DNA from: Prolixibacter bellariivorans ATCC BAA-1284
Lineage (GTDB): Bacteria > Bacteroidota > Bacteroidia > Bacteroidales > Prolixibacteraceae
Length of the DNA stretch: 64,000 nucleotides
Assembly (NCBI RefSeq): GCF_000621705.1
Contig: NZ_JHXO01000007.1
Span: forward strand, 124,001 to 188,000
Reading direction: 5' to 3'
In this document: piece by piece, positions 1-8,267 of the stretch
Position numbering within the stretch: the first letter of the stretch is position 1
How the letters are laid out: each line of letters starts with the position of its first letter
The notes under the pieces: generated by a model
Seen by the model: the letters and a program-made list of their open reading frames with translations, nothing else
The model's database searches: none
Told to the model about the DNA's origin: nothing
Program-made: the position numbers and the translations under genes

Positions 1-96
1 ACCTCACACCGATTTCTTTTTACCCTGATGTGTATGTCTATACTTTTACCCCTGTTAATATGTCAATGTTTACATAATTATTAAAGCAAGAGAATC

Positions 97-519
97 ATGC
101 CTAAGAGAATGACAATGGCGCTTTTTTCCGGAAGTATCGATAAACTCACCGCAGCGGGGGTGGTACTGACCGGAGCAGCAGCCGATGACATGGATGTCGA
201 TATTTATGTGCTTCTGCAAGGAGCACGTGCCTTCAGAAAAGATATCGCTGCAGATTCAACGAAACTGGAAATGGCCGAAAATCCTCAGCTGAAACAAGAA
301 TTTCTGGATTCGTTGAAAGCACTGAATGTGAATCCCTGGCTGGAGTTTTTCCGCGATGCCAAAGAGATTTCGAACGTGAAAATTCATGTTTGCGGCCTGG
401 CGGGAAAAATCTGGGGTGCTGAAAAACTGGAGGATTTCAACGAATTGGTTGACGATATCGTAGGTATCAGCGAGTACATCACCGCGGCCCAGGAATCTGA
501 CGTACACTTGTTCATTTAA
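97..519 (+). CDS. DsrE/DsrF-family sulfur-carrier-like protein
   Basis: A 140-residue protein with the DsrE-like N-terminus (beta strand, then an S-G-x-x-D-K-L turn) followed by a strongly conserved alpha/beta core. Members of this family bind sulfane sulfur on a cysteine and pass persulfide between TusA, rhodaneses and Hdr or Dsr enzymes. The only cysteine visible is Cys99 in an I-H-V-C-G-L stretch near the C-terminus, the usual position of the reactive cysteine. It is the first gene of the co-directional run that continues with a second DsrE protein, TusA and Hdr/Qmo-like genes, so a role as the sulfur donor or acceptor of that complex is inferred. The precise DsrE subfamily cannot be decided by eye. 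Confidence 0.85.
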   Translation: MPKRMTMALFSGSIDKLTAAGVVLTGAAADDMDVDIYVLLQGARAFRKDIAADSTKLEMAENPQLKQEFLDSLKALNVNPWLEFFRDAKEISNVKIHVCGLAGKIWGAEKLEDFNELVDDIVGISEYITAAQESDVHLFI

Positions 520-536
520 TTAAAGAGGGTTTGATT

Positions 537-1073
537 GTGGAAGAGAAAATACTGGAACTGGAACGTCGAATCAAGCAACTGGAAGCCACCAAAAAGAAGG
601 ACCAACTTTCGATGGTCGTTTTCTCAGGTGAACTCGATAAACTTCTGGCTGCTATGATTATTGCCACAGGTGCTACCGCGATGGACATGGAAGTAAAGCT
701 TTTCTTCACTTTCTGGGCTATTTCCGCTTTGCGCGACAAAGAGAAAAGGGCTGAGAAAAAAGAATTGACATCCAAAATGTTTGGAGCCATGCTTCCGAAA
801 GGCACCTCTGATGTAAAACTATCGAAAATGAACATGGCCGGAGCTGGTTTATCCATGCTTAAGTCATTGATGAAGAAAAAGAACGTAGCCTCTCTTGAAG
901 ATTTACTTCAAACAGCTGGTGAGTTAGGTGTCGAGATCAATATTTGTGAGATGTCGATGAACCTGATGGGATTCAGTAAGGATGAGATGATTGACTATCC
1001 GAAGCTGGATTACTGCGGTGTTGGAACCTATCTCTCTGATGCAGAAGAGAGTGCTATTCAATTATTCATATAA
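537..1073 (+). CDS. DsrE-family protein (DsrE2-like) with N-terminal coiled coil
   Basis: About 178 residues. A charged N-terminal helix of about 22 residues (E/L/R/K heptads) precedes a DsrE fold with the S-G-E-L-D-K-L turn, so it is a second, longer paralogue of the preceding gene (both end in Q/H-L-F-I). Cysteines lie at about 137 (I-N-I-C-E-M) and 160. The GTG at 537 is preferred over the TTG at 531 because the GAGGG run at 525-529 is 7 bases from GTG but only one base from TTG. Twelve to eighteen bases separate it from the upstream gene and 14 from TusA, which indicates one operon. DsrE2-type proteins are known sulfur carriers in Hdr-type sulfur oxidation, and that role is inferred here. 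Confidence 0.82.
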   Translation: MEEKILELERRIKQLEATKKKDQLSMVVFSGELDKLLAAMIIATGATAMDMEVKLFFTFWAISALRDKEKRAEKKELTSKMFGAMLPKGTSDVKLSKMNMAGAGLSMLKSLMKKKNVASLEDLLQTAGELGVEINICEMSMNLMGFSKDEMIDYPKLDYCGVGTYLSDAEESAIQLFI

Positions 1074-1087
1074 TAAAACTCAAAGTT

Positions 1088-1339
1088 ATGTCACAGGAAG
1101 AATTAGTTGCAATTCAGGCAGACAAAGTTGTTGATGCTCGTGGTACTGCTTGTCCAGGTCCGCTGTTGGCCGCCAAAAAAGCCATTGCTGAAATCAAATC
1201 AGGCGAAGTAATGGAAATTCTTTCAGCCGATGAAGGTACCAAAAAGGATATTCCCAAATGGGCTACCAAGAAAAACCATGAATACATGGGAACCGTCGAA
1301 GAATCAGGCTTTTTCAAAATTTATCTGCGCAAAGCGTAA
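1088..1339 (+). CDS. tusA: TusA/SirA-like sulfur carrier protein
   Basis: An 83-residue protein with the family hallmark A-C-P-G-P near the N-terminus (Cys22 carries the persulfide), followed by an amphipathic helix (L-L-A-A-K-K-A-I) and the C-terminal D-x-G-T-x-x-D-I-P-x-W motif. TusA-like proteins are small cytoplasmic sulfur relay proteins. In this operon it sits between two DsrE proteins and an Hdr/Qmo-like redox module, which matches the TusA-DsrE-Hdr gene grouping of dissimilatory sulfur metabolism better than the tRNA-thiolation TusBCD grouping. The family call is certain. The pathway is inferred. Confidence 0.93.
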   Translation: MSQEELVAIQADKVVDARGTACPGPLLAAKKAIAEIKSGEVMEILSADEGTKKDIPKWATKKNHEYMGTVEESGFFKIYLRKA

Positions 1340-1359
1340 GTTTTAAACAAAAGACTAAA

Positions 1360-1755
1360 ATGGCGAACAAAGCTCCCAAGATTTTAGTGTTTTCAACGGA
1401 AAAGATTTCCGACCCCGCGATTGATCTCGCGGGGTTGTTGAAAATGCATTACCCGCCAACCGTTTATTCCATTCCGTTACGATGCTCCAGCTCAGTGAAA
1501 TCACGGTGGATTATGCATGCTTTCGAACAGGGATTTGATGGTGTTTTTATTGCTGCCGACGGAACCGATTGCTCTTATGGTGAAAGTTGTGTCGATAAAA
1601 CAGCTGCCATTATTGCTCAAACGCATGAGATGATGAAGGCAAAAGGGATTGAACCGGCCCGTTTGAAGATGGCGGCATTGTGCTCGGTGTGTGCCGAACC
1701 GTTTGTAAAACACATGAAATCTTTTTACGAAGCGCTTTCCAAAACACCGGCGTAA
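1360..1755 (+). CDS. MvhD-like hydrogenase/Hdr iron-sulfur subunit
   Basis: A 131-residue protein resembling the MvhD (FlpD) domain that passes electrons to HdrA. Cysteines at 42 (L-R-C-S-S), 71 and 77 (D-C-S-Y-G-E-S-C) and 108/111 (A-L-C-S-V-C) fit the pattern that ligates a 2Fe-2S cluster. In sulfate reducers this domain is fused to the C-terminus of QmoB. Here it is a separate gene placed before both HdrA-like genes. It acts in the cytoplasm as part of the predicted complex. The canonical C-H-x-G-D-C-H motif is altered to G-T-D-C-S-Y, so the cluster environment may differ. Confidence 0.8.
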   Translation: MANKAPKILVFSTEKISDPAIDLAGLLKMHYPPTVYSIPLRCSSSVKSRWIMHAFEQGFDGVFIAADGTDCSYGESCVDKTAAIIAQTHEMMKAKGIEPARLKMAALCSVCAEPFVKHMKSFYEALSKTPA

Positions 1756-1784
1756 ACGGAATTTTTTACGATTAGAAATGTAAC

Positions 1785-3080
1785 ATGGAGAACGAAGTAT
1801 TAACATACGACGCACTGGTTGTTGGTGGTGGAATTGCCGGCGAGGAAACAGCGCTGAATTTGGCTAAGATGGACTACAAGGTCCTTCTGGTGGAGAAGGA
1901 ACTCTCGATTGGCGGTAAAATGATTCTGCTGAGCAAGGTTTTTCCTACACTCGACTGTGCTGCGTGTATTACCACACCAAAAGTATCGGAAACAGCCCGG
2001 CATCCCAATATTACCATCTTTACCGGTAGCGAGGTAAAAGGAATTGAAAAGAAAGGCGAACGGAACTTTGAAGCCCGTATTTTACGCAATCCCCGTTATG
2101 TGAAAGAGGACGCTTGTACGGGTTGTCAGGAATGCGAACCAGTTTGCCCGGTAGTAGTGAAAGATCAGTACCAGTTTGATCTGGTTGGCCGGAAAGCGGT
2201 TTTTGTGCCGTTTAGCATTGCCAATCCGCGTATTGCTGCCATCGATATCGAAAACTGTTCGTTGTGTGGTGCCTGCGAAAAGGCTTGTCCGTCGGATGCA
2301 ATCGACTTTTCCCAGGAGCCTGAAGAGAAGACCTATCAGTTTAAAAGCGTAGTAGTGGCTACGGGATACAAACTATTCGATCCCATTAAGATGCCGCGTT
2401 ACGGTTATGGAAAACACAAAAATATTATCACCTCCATGCAGATGGAGCGTGAACTGGCTCCGACACGTCCTTTCAATACGATTCTGCGTCCGGGTGATGG
2501 AAAAATGCCCGATAACCTGGCGTATGTCCTTTGTACGGGCTCCCGTGACCATACTGTGGGAAATCCAATTTGCTCGCAGGTTTGCTGCATGTATTCCATC
2601 AAGCAGGCACAATTACTGATGGGAGCATTACCCATGGCCGATGTAACCATTTACTACTTGCATATTCGCTCGTTTGGTAAAGGATTCAACGAATTCTACG
2701 AAACTGCCAAAGGTATGGGTGTTGAATTTGTGAAAGGAAAAATCGGTAAAATTTCTGAAAAAGAGAATGGTAACCTCATTTTGAGGTACGATGATATTGA
2801 AACCGGCCAGGTGAAAGAGGTCGAGCACGATATGGTGGTGCTTTCAGTAGGAATTTTGGCCAACGACGAAATCGGTCAGGTTTTCAAGACCCAGAAACTG
2901 GAATTTGATGATTATCGGTACGTGAAGCAAATCGATGAACTGAAACGTCCGGCTATGACGAATATCGACGGTGTGTTTGTGGCAGGTGCTGCTTCCGGAC
3001 CAATGGATATTCCGGATTCAATCCTATCTGCCGGATCGGCGTCATCCGAAGCAGCCAGTTATCTTGCGGAAGTTGAGTAA
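1785..3080 (+). CDS. HdrA/QmoA-like FAD and 4Fe-4S protein
   Basis: A 431-residue HdrA-family flavoprotein. Residues 14-19 hold the FAD-binding G-G-G-I-A-G loop. The extra cysteines C58 and C61 (L-D-C-A-A-C) match the HdrA cluster motif. Two complete inserted 4Fe-4S sites are visible at C111/114/117/121 and C158/161/164/168. The length is close to QmoA (about 410) and much shorter than methanogen HdrA, because the N-terminal and C-terminal ferredoxin modules are missing. Qmo complexes move electrons between menaquinone and cytoplasmic sulfur enzymes. With the next HdrA-like gene and the membrane QmoC-like gene, this is best read as the A subunit of a Qmo-type complex. No aprAB or dsrAB is present in the window. 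Confidence 0.86.
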   Translation: MENEVLTYDALVVGGGIAGEETALNLAKMDYKVLLVEKELSIGGKMILLSKVFPTLDCAACITTPKVSETARHPNITIFTGSEVKGIEKKGERNFEARILRNPRYVKEDACTGCQECEPVCPVVVKDQYQFDLVGRKAVFVPFSIANPRIAAIDIENCSLCGACEKACPSDAIDFSQEPEEKTYQFKSVVVATGYKLFDPIKMPRYGYGKHKNIITSMQMERELAPTRPFNTILRPGDGKMPDNLAYVLCTGSRDHTVGNPICSQVCCMYSIKQAQLLMGALPMADVTIYYLHIRSFGKGFNEFYETAKGMGVEFVKGKIGKISEKENGNLILRYDDIETGQVKEVEHDMVVLSVGILANDEIGQVFKTQKLEFDDYRYVKQIDELKRPAMTNIDGVFVAGAASGPMDIPDSILSAGSASSEAASYLAEVE

Positions 3081-3238
3081 ATGATTGTATCAGTGGCTGT
3101 AAGAATAGATTACTTGAATAATGAATTAAATTAATTTGGGAATATTTCCCGGTAAAGTTTTCGATGTTTTTGCTTTTTCGGAACGAATAAACGCTTCGTC
3201 GCGGCATCCGGGGTTTCCTAACTTTCAACTCATTTTGC

Positions 3239-5176
3239 ATGAAGAACAAGATTGGCGTATACGTTTGTCACTGTGGCGGTAATATTTCCGACGTTGTTGA
3301 TGTCAACAAAGTCAGGGAAGAAGCCGAAAAGATTGGCGGCGTTGCCATTGCCAAACATACCATTTTTGCCTGTGCCGATTCCTCACAGAAGGAAATCGCG
3401 GAAGACATCAAAAACCTGGGACTCGATGGAATTGTAGTGGCTTCCTGCTCCCCGAAACTACACCTCTTTACTTTCCGTGCAGTTGCTGAACGGGCCGGAC
3501 TGAATCCGTATAACTATGTTCACGCAAATATCCGTGAGCAAAGTTCATGGGCACACTCCGATGATAAAAAAGGTGCAACCGAAAAGGCCATTGCCCTGGT
3601 GCGTTCCGCTGTAGAGCGGGTTTCCCACTCAGTGGCCATGGAACCGGTTTCCATTTCAGCAAAAAATATTACGACAGTAGTTGGCGCTGGAGTAGCCGGA
3701 ATGAAGGCAGCTATTGAGCTGGCTGATATGGGTTCGCAAGTGTACCTGATTGAAAAAGCGCACTATGTTGGTGGTCGCACTTCGCAATGGGGCGAGCTTT
3801 TTATGCCTGGCGAAACCGGAAAATCAGTTGTATCATATCTTTACCAGGAAGTAAATAAGCGTCAGAATATCAATCTGTTTACAGGTGCTGAACTTGTTTC
3901 AAAGAAAGGAAGTGTCGGTAACTTCGAGATTGAGGTGAAAATCACTCCGCGTGGCATAAAGAAAGATGCTGATACTTCCGGACTGGAGAAAGCTATTCAG
4001 GTTTGTCCGGTGGAAGTTTCTGATGGATTCAACTTCGGTATCACCAAGCGGAAAGCGTTGATGAATTATCATCCCGGCCAATTTCCGGAAATCGCCTCCA
4101 TCGATGCAGCAACTTGCACCCAATGTGGTAAATGTGCCGAAGTTAGCGAAGCTGTCGATTTGAACCTGGAAGAAGAGCGTATTACGCTTCAAACCGGCTC
4201 GCTGATGATTACCACCGGCTTTGATCCCTATGAGCCGGAGAAATCAGAATTTGGTTATGGTGACTACGATAATGTTATCACTCTGCCGCAACTGGAACGC
4301 TACCTGGAACTTAACGGTCAAGATCTGGTCGTCAATGGAAAGAAAATCCGGAGTATGGCCTATATCTACTGTGTCGGAAGCCGTCAGCCGGAAGGCGAGA
4401 ACAAATATTGCTCGCGTTACTGCTGTACCTCTGCTGTTCACAGTGCTATTAAGGTGCGTGAAAAAGTGCCGGAAATGACTGTTTATCACATCAACCGGGG
4501 CATTCGTACTTACGGTAAACAGGAGGTACTTTACGAAAAGTCATCGAAAAACGGCGATATCTATATTCAGTTCAATGAAGATACGTTCCCGGAAGTTTCA
4601 AGGAATGGAAAGCATACGGTAGTTAAAGTAAATGATATCCTAACGGCCGGGAAAGAACTTGAGATAGAGCCTGATTTGGTGGTTCTTGTCACCGGAATGA
4701 TACCGCGGAAAGACAATGCAATAGGTGAGTCGCTGAAGATTCCTCGTGGACGGGATAAATTTTACAACGAAATTCACCCGAAACTGCGCCCGGTGGAAAC
4801 TACCATTGATGGCGTGCTGATTGCCGGTGTTTGCCAGGGCCCGAAAAACATTACCGAATCGGTGAAATCTTCGTTGGCAGCAGCTGCCAAGACATATTCG
4901 CTGTTGAAACGAGAGGAAATCACGCTTGAGCCCATCATGGCGACGGTTGACTCGGAGAAATGTGAAGCTTGCGACAAATGTACAACGGCCTGTCCGTTCG
5001 GAGCTTTCGAATTTATTGAAGAGAACGGAAAGAAAGTGGCCCGCGTCATCGAATCGAACTGTAAAGGTTGCGGAATGTGTCTTCCGGTATGTCCGACCGA
5101 TGCCATTGAGCTTTCCGGTTACACCAATACCGAAATTGAAGGCATGATTGATGCCCTTACGGAAAGTGATTATTAA
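3239..5176 (+). CDS. HdrA/QmoB-like flavoprotein with degenerate inserted ferredoxin
   Basis: A 645-residue full-length HdrA-type protein. The N-terminal domain has C-H-C-G at 10-13 and C-S-P-K-L-H at 70-75. The FAD loop G-A-G-V-A-G is at 149-154. The C-terminal ferredoxin is intact (C575/578/581/585 and C608/611/614/618). The inserted ferredoxin is damaged: the first cluster retains only C256 in V-C-P-V, and the second has C293/296/299 but no fourth cysteine. The upstream paralogue keeps all eight. A 158-base gap separates the two, wider than elsewhere in the run. The MvhD domain usually fused to QmoB is instead a separate gene. It probably pairs with the QmoA-like protein to pass electrons to the membrane subunit. 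Confidence 0.86.
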   Translation: MKNKIGVYVCHCGGNISDVVDVNKVREEAEKIGGVAIAKHTIFACADSSQKEIAEDIKNLGLDGIVVASCSPKLHLFTFRAVAERAGLNPYNYVHANIREQSSWAHSDDKKGATEKAIALVRSAVERVSHSVAMEPVSISAKNITTVVGAGVAGMKAAIELADMGSQVYLIEKAHYVGGRTSQWGELFMPGETGKSVVSYLYQEVNKRQNINLFTGAELVSKKGSVGNFEIEVKITPRGIKKDADTSGLEKAIQVCPVEVSDGFNFGITKRKALMNYHPGQFPEIASIDAATCTQCGKCAEVSEAVDLNLEEERITLQTGSLMITTGFDPYEPEKSEFGYGDYDNVITLPQLERYLELNGQDLVVNGKKIRSMAYIYCVGSRQPEGENKYCSRYCCTSAVHSAIKVREKVPEMTVYHINRGIRTYGKQEVLYEKSSKNGDIYIQFNEDTFPEVSRNGKHTVVKVNDILTAGKELEIEPDLVVLVTGMIPRKDNAIGESLKIPRGRDKFYNEIHPKLRPVETTIDGVLIAGVCQGPKNITESVKSSLAAAAKTYSLLKREEITLEPIMATVDSEKCEACDKCTTACPFGAFEFIEENGKKVARVIESNCKGCGMCLPVCPTDAIELSGYTNTEIEGMIDALTESDY

Positions 5177-5209
5177 CGCCGAATTGTAAACTGTATAACA
5201 ATCGATAAG

Positions 5210-5494
5210 ATGGCAGGAGAAAAACAACGTACCGTCAAGGTAATGAAGGAAAAGCGGACGGTTTCGGATGAGGTGAAAGCCAATATCAAGCATTACAATA
5301 AAATGAAGAAGTTAATCAAAGAGGCATTGAAGGAAGGCCCGAAAACCATTCCGGAAATTGCCCGTGCGACTGAACTTCCCGCCCATGAAGCAACCTATTA
5401 TGTGATGTCGATGCGAAAGTATGGCGATGTGGTGACCGGCGAGATCGATGACATGGACGAGTATTTTTACTATCACTTGAATCAAAAGAACTAA
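5210..5494 (+). CDS. Small winged-helix protein inside the Qmo-like run
   Basis: A 94-residue basic protein. Residues about 38-75 (K-T-I-P-E-I-A-R-A-T-E-L, then the helix E-A-T-Y-Y-V-M-S-M-R-K-Y) look like a winged helix-turn-helix, preceded by a lysine-rich N-terminus and followed by an acidic tail. It lies 33 bases after the QmoB-like gene and 6 bases before the QmoC-like gene, so it is co-transcribed with structural genes rather than sitting at the operon edge. It could be an autoregulator or a small protein tied to the complex. I do not recognise a named family, and DNA binding is inferred only from the helix pattern. Confidence 0.7.
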   Translation: MAGEKQRTVKVMKEKRTVSDEVKANIKHYNKMKKLIKEALKEGPKTIPEIARATELPAHEATYYVMSMRKYGDVVTGEIDDMDEYFYYHLNQKN

Positions 5495-5500
5495 ACAGTT

Positions 5501-6619
5501 ATGTCAAAGGTAGATCCTAAACTGGCAAAAGATATAGCAAAGTATGGAGCGGTCGATTTCAGCGCCTGCTACAACTGTGGTAATTGTACAGCCGTTTGTA
5601 GTCTGACGGAAGAGAATGCCAGTTTTCCAAGAATGATGATTCGCTACAGTATGCTGGGAATGAAGGAAGAAATTCTGAGCAGCAAAGAACTCTGGATGTG
5701 TTATCACTGTGGCGATTGTTCTGCAACCTGTCCTCGTCAGGCCGATCCGGGCGAATTAATGGCTGGTTTACGCCGTTATGCGATTGCGAATTATGAACCA
5801 TCGGGTATCACGAAGCTCATTTTCAAAAGCAATCCGTTTTCCATTCTGTTGACCCTTGTTTTAGCAACGATTCTGGGTTTCTTTTTACTAACCATGAAAC
5901 CGGACTTCACGGTATCGCGCTGGATTTTCAGCTGGATGCCTTATGCGGTCATTCACTTGATGGGACTGATTGTCTTTTCCTTTACCGGATTGACGGCTCT
6001 TTTGGGTATTTTCAGCATGAGCCGCAGACTGAACAGCAAACACAATACAGACTCAAATAAAACCAAAAAATCAATTTTTCAATCAATAGGCGAGGTTATG
6101 ACCGAGATTGGAACCATGGGACGTTACCAAAAGTGTTCGACCGACGAAGGTGAATACTGGAGTACCAAACCAAATCTTGTTCGTCCGTGGTTTGTTCACT
6201 GGTCTATCATGTGGGGCTTTATCGGCTTGCTGGTAGCTACCATTCTTGACTTCCTGTTTAAAGATCCGGCAACAACCATCTGGCTGCCGTCCCGCATCCT
6301 GGGTACCGTTTCCGGATTGTTCCTTATTTACGGAACATCACTGGCGATGTTCTACCGCATCACGAAACCTACGAAAACATATGAGGCCACCAAGCTGGCG
6401 GACTGGATGTTCTTGTTCTTCCTGTGGGTGGCCGGCTTAACCGGTTTTTGGATGGAGGTGGCCGTTTCGTTTAATCTGAGTGAAACACTTAGTCAGGTTA
6501 TCTTCATGATTCACACCATTATATCAATGGAACTGGTCATTCTGTTTGCTTTCTCGAAATTTGCACATGCAGTTTACCGGCCCATTGCACTATATTTTCT
6601 GGCCCGGAATAGGGAATAG
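5501..6619 (+). CDS. QmoC-like membrane cytochrome b/4Fe-4S subunit
   Basis: A 372-residue protein made of an N-terminal HdrC-type ferredoxin with two clusters (C23/26/29/33 in C-Y-N-C-G-N-C, and C67/70/73/77 in C-Y-H-C-G-D-C) joined to about six transmembrane helices (roughly 105-125, 137-160, 225-248, 260-283, 298-320, 333-358), several with histidines suited to heme b. This is the QmoC arrangement (HdrC fused to HdrE-like, about 380 residues). It would connect menaquinone in the membrane with the cytoplasmic HdrA-like subunits. It closes the operon: a strong hairpin with a T run follows 30 bases downstream. Confidence 0.88.
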   Translation: MSKVDPKLAKDIAKYGAVDFSACYNCGNCTAVCSLTEENASFPRMMIRYSMLGMKEEILSSKELWMCYHCGDCSATCPRQADPGELMAGLRRYAIANYEPSGITKLIFKSNPFSILLTLVLATILGFFLLTMKPDFTVSRWIFSWMPYAVIHLMGLIVFSFTGLTALLGIFSMSRRLNSKHNTDSNKTKKSIFQSIGEVMTEIGTMGRYQKCSTDEGEYWSTKPNLVRPWFVHWSIMWGFIGLLVATILDFLFKDPATTIWLPSRILGTVSGLFLIYGTSLAMFYRITKPTKTYEATKLADWMFLFFLWVAGLTGFWMEVAVSFNLSETLSQVIFMIHTIISMELVILFAFSKFAHAVYRPIALYFLARNRE

Positions 6620-6648
6620 AAAAAATCCCTCTCTCAATCAATGCTCAT

Positions 6649-6692
6649 ATCCGGCTCAAGGCTGTTTTCCAGTCTTGTAGCCGGATTTTTTT
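6649..6692 (+). terminator. Intrinsic terminator after the Qmo-like operon
   Basis: ATCCGGCTCAAG (6649-6660) pairs with CTTG-T-AGCCGGAT (6674-6686) with one bulged T. A run of T follows to about 6692. It separates the Qmo-like operon from the MarR gene. Confidence 0.85.
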
Positions 6693-6756
6693 ATTGCTTG
6701 CTATTGCTTTTCTCATTTCGATACCGTAATTTGGTTGCATATACATCTAAAAAGTC

Positions 6757-7209
6757 ATGAGAATTCCAAAATCATTGGACGACAACCTGATATTTCAGTT
6801 GGGAGCCATTGCCAGGAAGGTGCACCAGCATGTCGAGAATGTCTTCCGCAAAGAAAACCTGGACCTTACGCCTGAACAGTTTTCATTGTTAACCATATTG
6901 TGGTACAACGAAGGAATCAGTATCAAGGAGTTGGCTGACAGAAGCCAGCGTGATAAGACAACCATCTCACGTGTGGTCAATAATATGATTAAGCGCGATC
7001 TTATCCGGCGCCTGGACAATATGGATGATAAGCGTGCCAAGCGTATTTTTTTGACTGACCATGGGAGAAACCTGCAGGATCAGCTGGTGATGCTTTCCGG
7101 TGAAATATATGTGCAGGCTTTAGGCAACCTTTCGGATGAGGAGCTTGACCGGACACTGGAAGTGCTCCAAAAAATTGAAAACAATCTTTCTGATAATTCT
7201 GAATCATAA
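6757..7209 (+). CDS. MarR-family transcriptional regulator
   Basis: A 150-residue protein with the MarR winged helix: the helix L-T-P-E-Q-F-S-L-L, then I-S-I-K-E-L-A, the recognition helix R-D-K-T-T-I-S-R-V-V-N-N-M and the wing D-D-K-R-A-K-R-I-F-L. N- and C-terminal helices for dimerisation are present. It has normal family length. It is 23 bases upstream of a multi-spanning membrane protein on the same strand, an arrangement common for MarR proteins that control a neighbouring transporter-like gene. Ligand and target are unknown. Confidence 0.92.
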   Translation: MRIPKSLDDNLIFQLGAIARKVHQHVENVFRKENLDLTPEQFSLLTILWYNEGISIKELADRSQRDKTTISRVVNNMIKRDLIRRLDNMDDKRAKRIFLTDHGRNLQDQLVMLSGEIYVQALGNLSDEELDRTLEVLQKIENNLSDNSES

Positions 7210-7232
7210 TCAATTAATCAAACTTGTAACGA

Positions 7233-8150
7233 ATGAAGACAATTTTCATAGCAATAGGTAAACTATTGTTATTAAGTATCATGATGCAGATAATCTGGAG
7301 CGTCGGTTTAGGAATTGGAAGCCAATTATTTCCGTTCGAGCTGAGTGCATCCGGAGTCGATGCCGGGCAACTGCTGCTAAGGATGACGGTCGTTTGCTTG
7401 ATTCATACGTCGCTTTTGTATGCGCTAATGTACTTTTCCAACTGGAAAGGATGGAAGCTGGTCGGTTTACTGGCTTTGGAAATATTTGTCGTCCAGTTTG
7501 CTCTGAGTGCTGTCGAAGCTGTTTTCTTCGGGGAATATTTGAAAATGCCGGTAAACCTGGCCTGGTCGATGATGTTTACCGGAGTTGTTCTTGCGACCAT
7601 TTGGAGCCCTTTAGCGGTGCGTATTACCGGAAACTGGAAAGAAGCTGATGGCAAGACTGGAAAGTTTGTACCGGGAAAAATGTTCTGGCTGAATATAGCA
7701 ATACTTAGCGTGGTGGTGTATCCGTTTTTGTATCAGCTGGCCGGGTATTTTATTGCCTGGCGGGTGCCGGAAGTCCGGGCATTGTATGAGGGAATCGAGT
7801 CGCAGCCTAATTTTATCGCTCAACTTGGAGCATTTGTTTTTTCTGAATTGCATCTTTTGCAGATTGTTCGTGGACTGGTTTGGATTGCCATTGCCATCCC
7901 AGTGATGTTGGCGATGAGAACCGGCGTTTGGCTCAAAGCCCTGATGGTTGGTTTGTTGTTCGCTTTGTTGATGAATGCCCAGCATTTGTTGCCCAACGCT
8001 TTGATGGTTTCGGAAGTCCGGCTGGCGCACTTTATCGAAACAGCTTCCTCTAACTTTGTTTGGGGATTTGTTATTGTTTGGCTGCTGAGCAAAAGTGGTT
8101 TTACCCGCTCTTCAAATGTAGGAGAAGAAGGTAAGCTGGCTGCTGCATAG
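7233..8150 (+). CDS. Multi-spanning membrane protein, unknown function
   Basis: A 305-residue hydrophobic protein with seven or eight predicted helices (about 5-27, 48-68, 75-100, 107-130, 150-170, 188-215, 220-250, 270-290) and short polar loops. There is no recognisable transporter signature or catalytic motif. It is translationally close to the MarR gene and is followed by a strong terminator, so the two form a compact two-gene operon. The MarR neighbour suggests an inducible membrane function such as small-molecule resistance. That is a weak inference. Confidence 0.75.
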   Translation: MKTIFIAIGKLLLLSIMMQIIWSVGLGIGSQLFPFELSASGVDAGQLLLRMTVVCLIHTSLLYALMYFSNWKGWKLVGLLALEIFVVQFALSAVEAVFFGEYLKMPVNLAWSMMFTGVVLATIWSPLAVRITGNWKEADGKTGKFVPGKMFWLNIAILSVVVYPFLYQLAGYFIAWRVPEVRALYEGIESQPNFIAQLGAFVFSELHLLQIVRGLVWIAIAIPVMLAMRTGVWLKALMVGLLFALLMNAQHLLPNALMVSEVRLAHFIETASSNFVWGFVIVWLLSKSGFTRSSNVGEEGKLAAA

Positions 8151-8180
8151 CGTTTGTGTCACGTAAAAAGACTAAATAAG

Positions 8181-8214
8181 AGCCCCGGCATCATTACGAA
8201 GTCGGGGCTTTTTA
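8181..8214. terminator. Intrinsic terminator, possibly bidirectional
   Basis: AGCCCCG (8181-8187) pairs with CGGGGCT (8203-8209), followed by TTTTT on the plus strand. It ends the MarR/membrane-protein operon and may also serve the convergent DUF2147 gene. Confidence 0.85.
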
Positions 8215-8267
8215 TCTTGTCTTAGAAAGTTCTCTATAATCTTTTGTCTAATGTCTCTCTTCTTCCG

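Noticed and set aside
4640..5293. 217-codon minus-strand frame
   Set aside because: Opposite the ferredoxin-bearing end of the QmoB-like gene and the winged-helix gene. It has no motifs.
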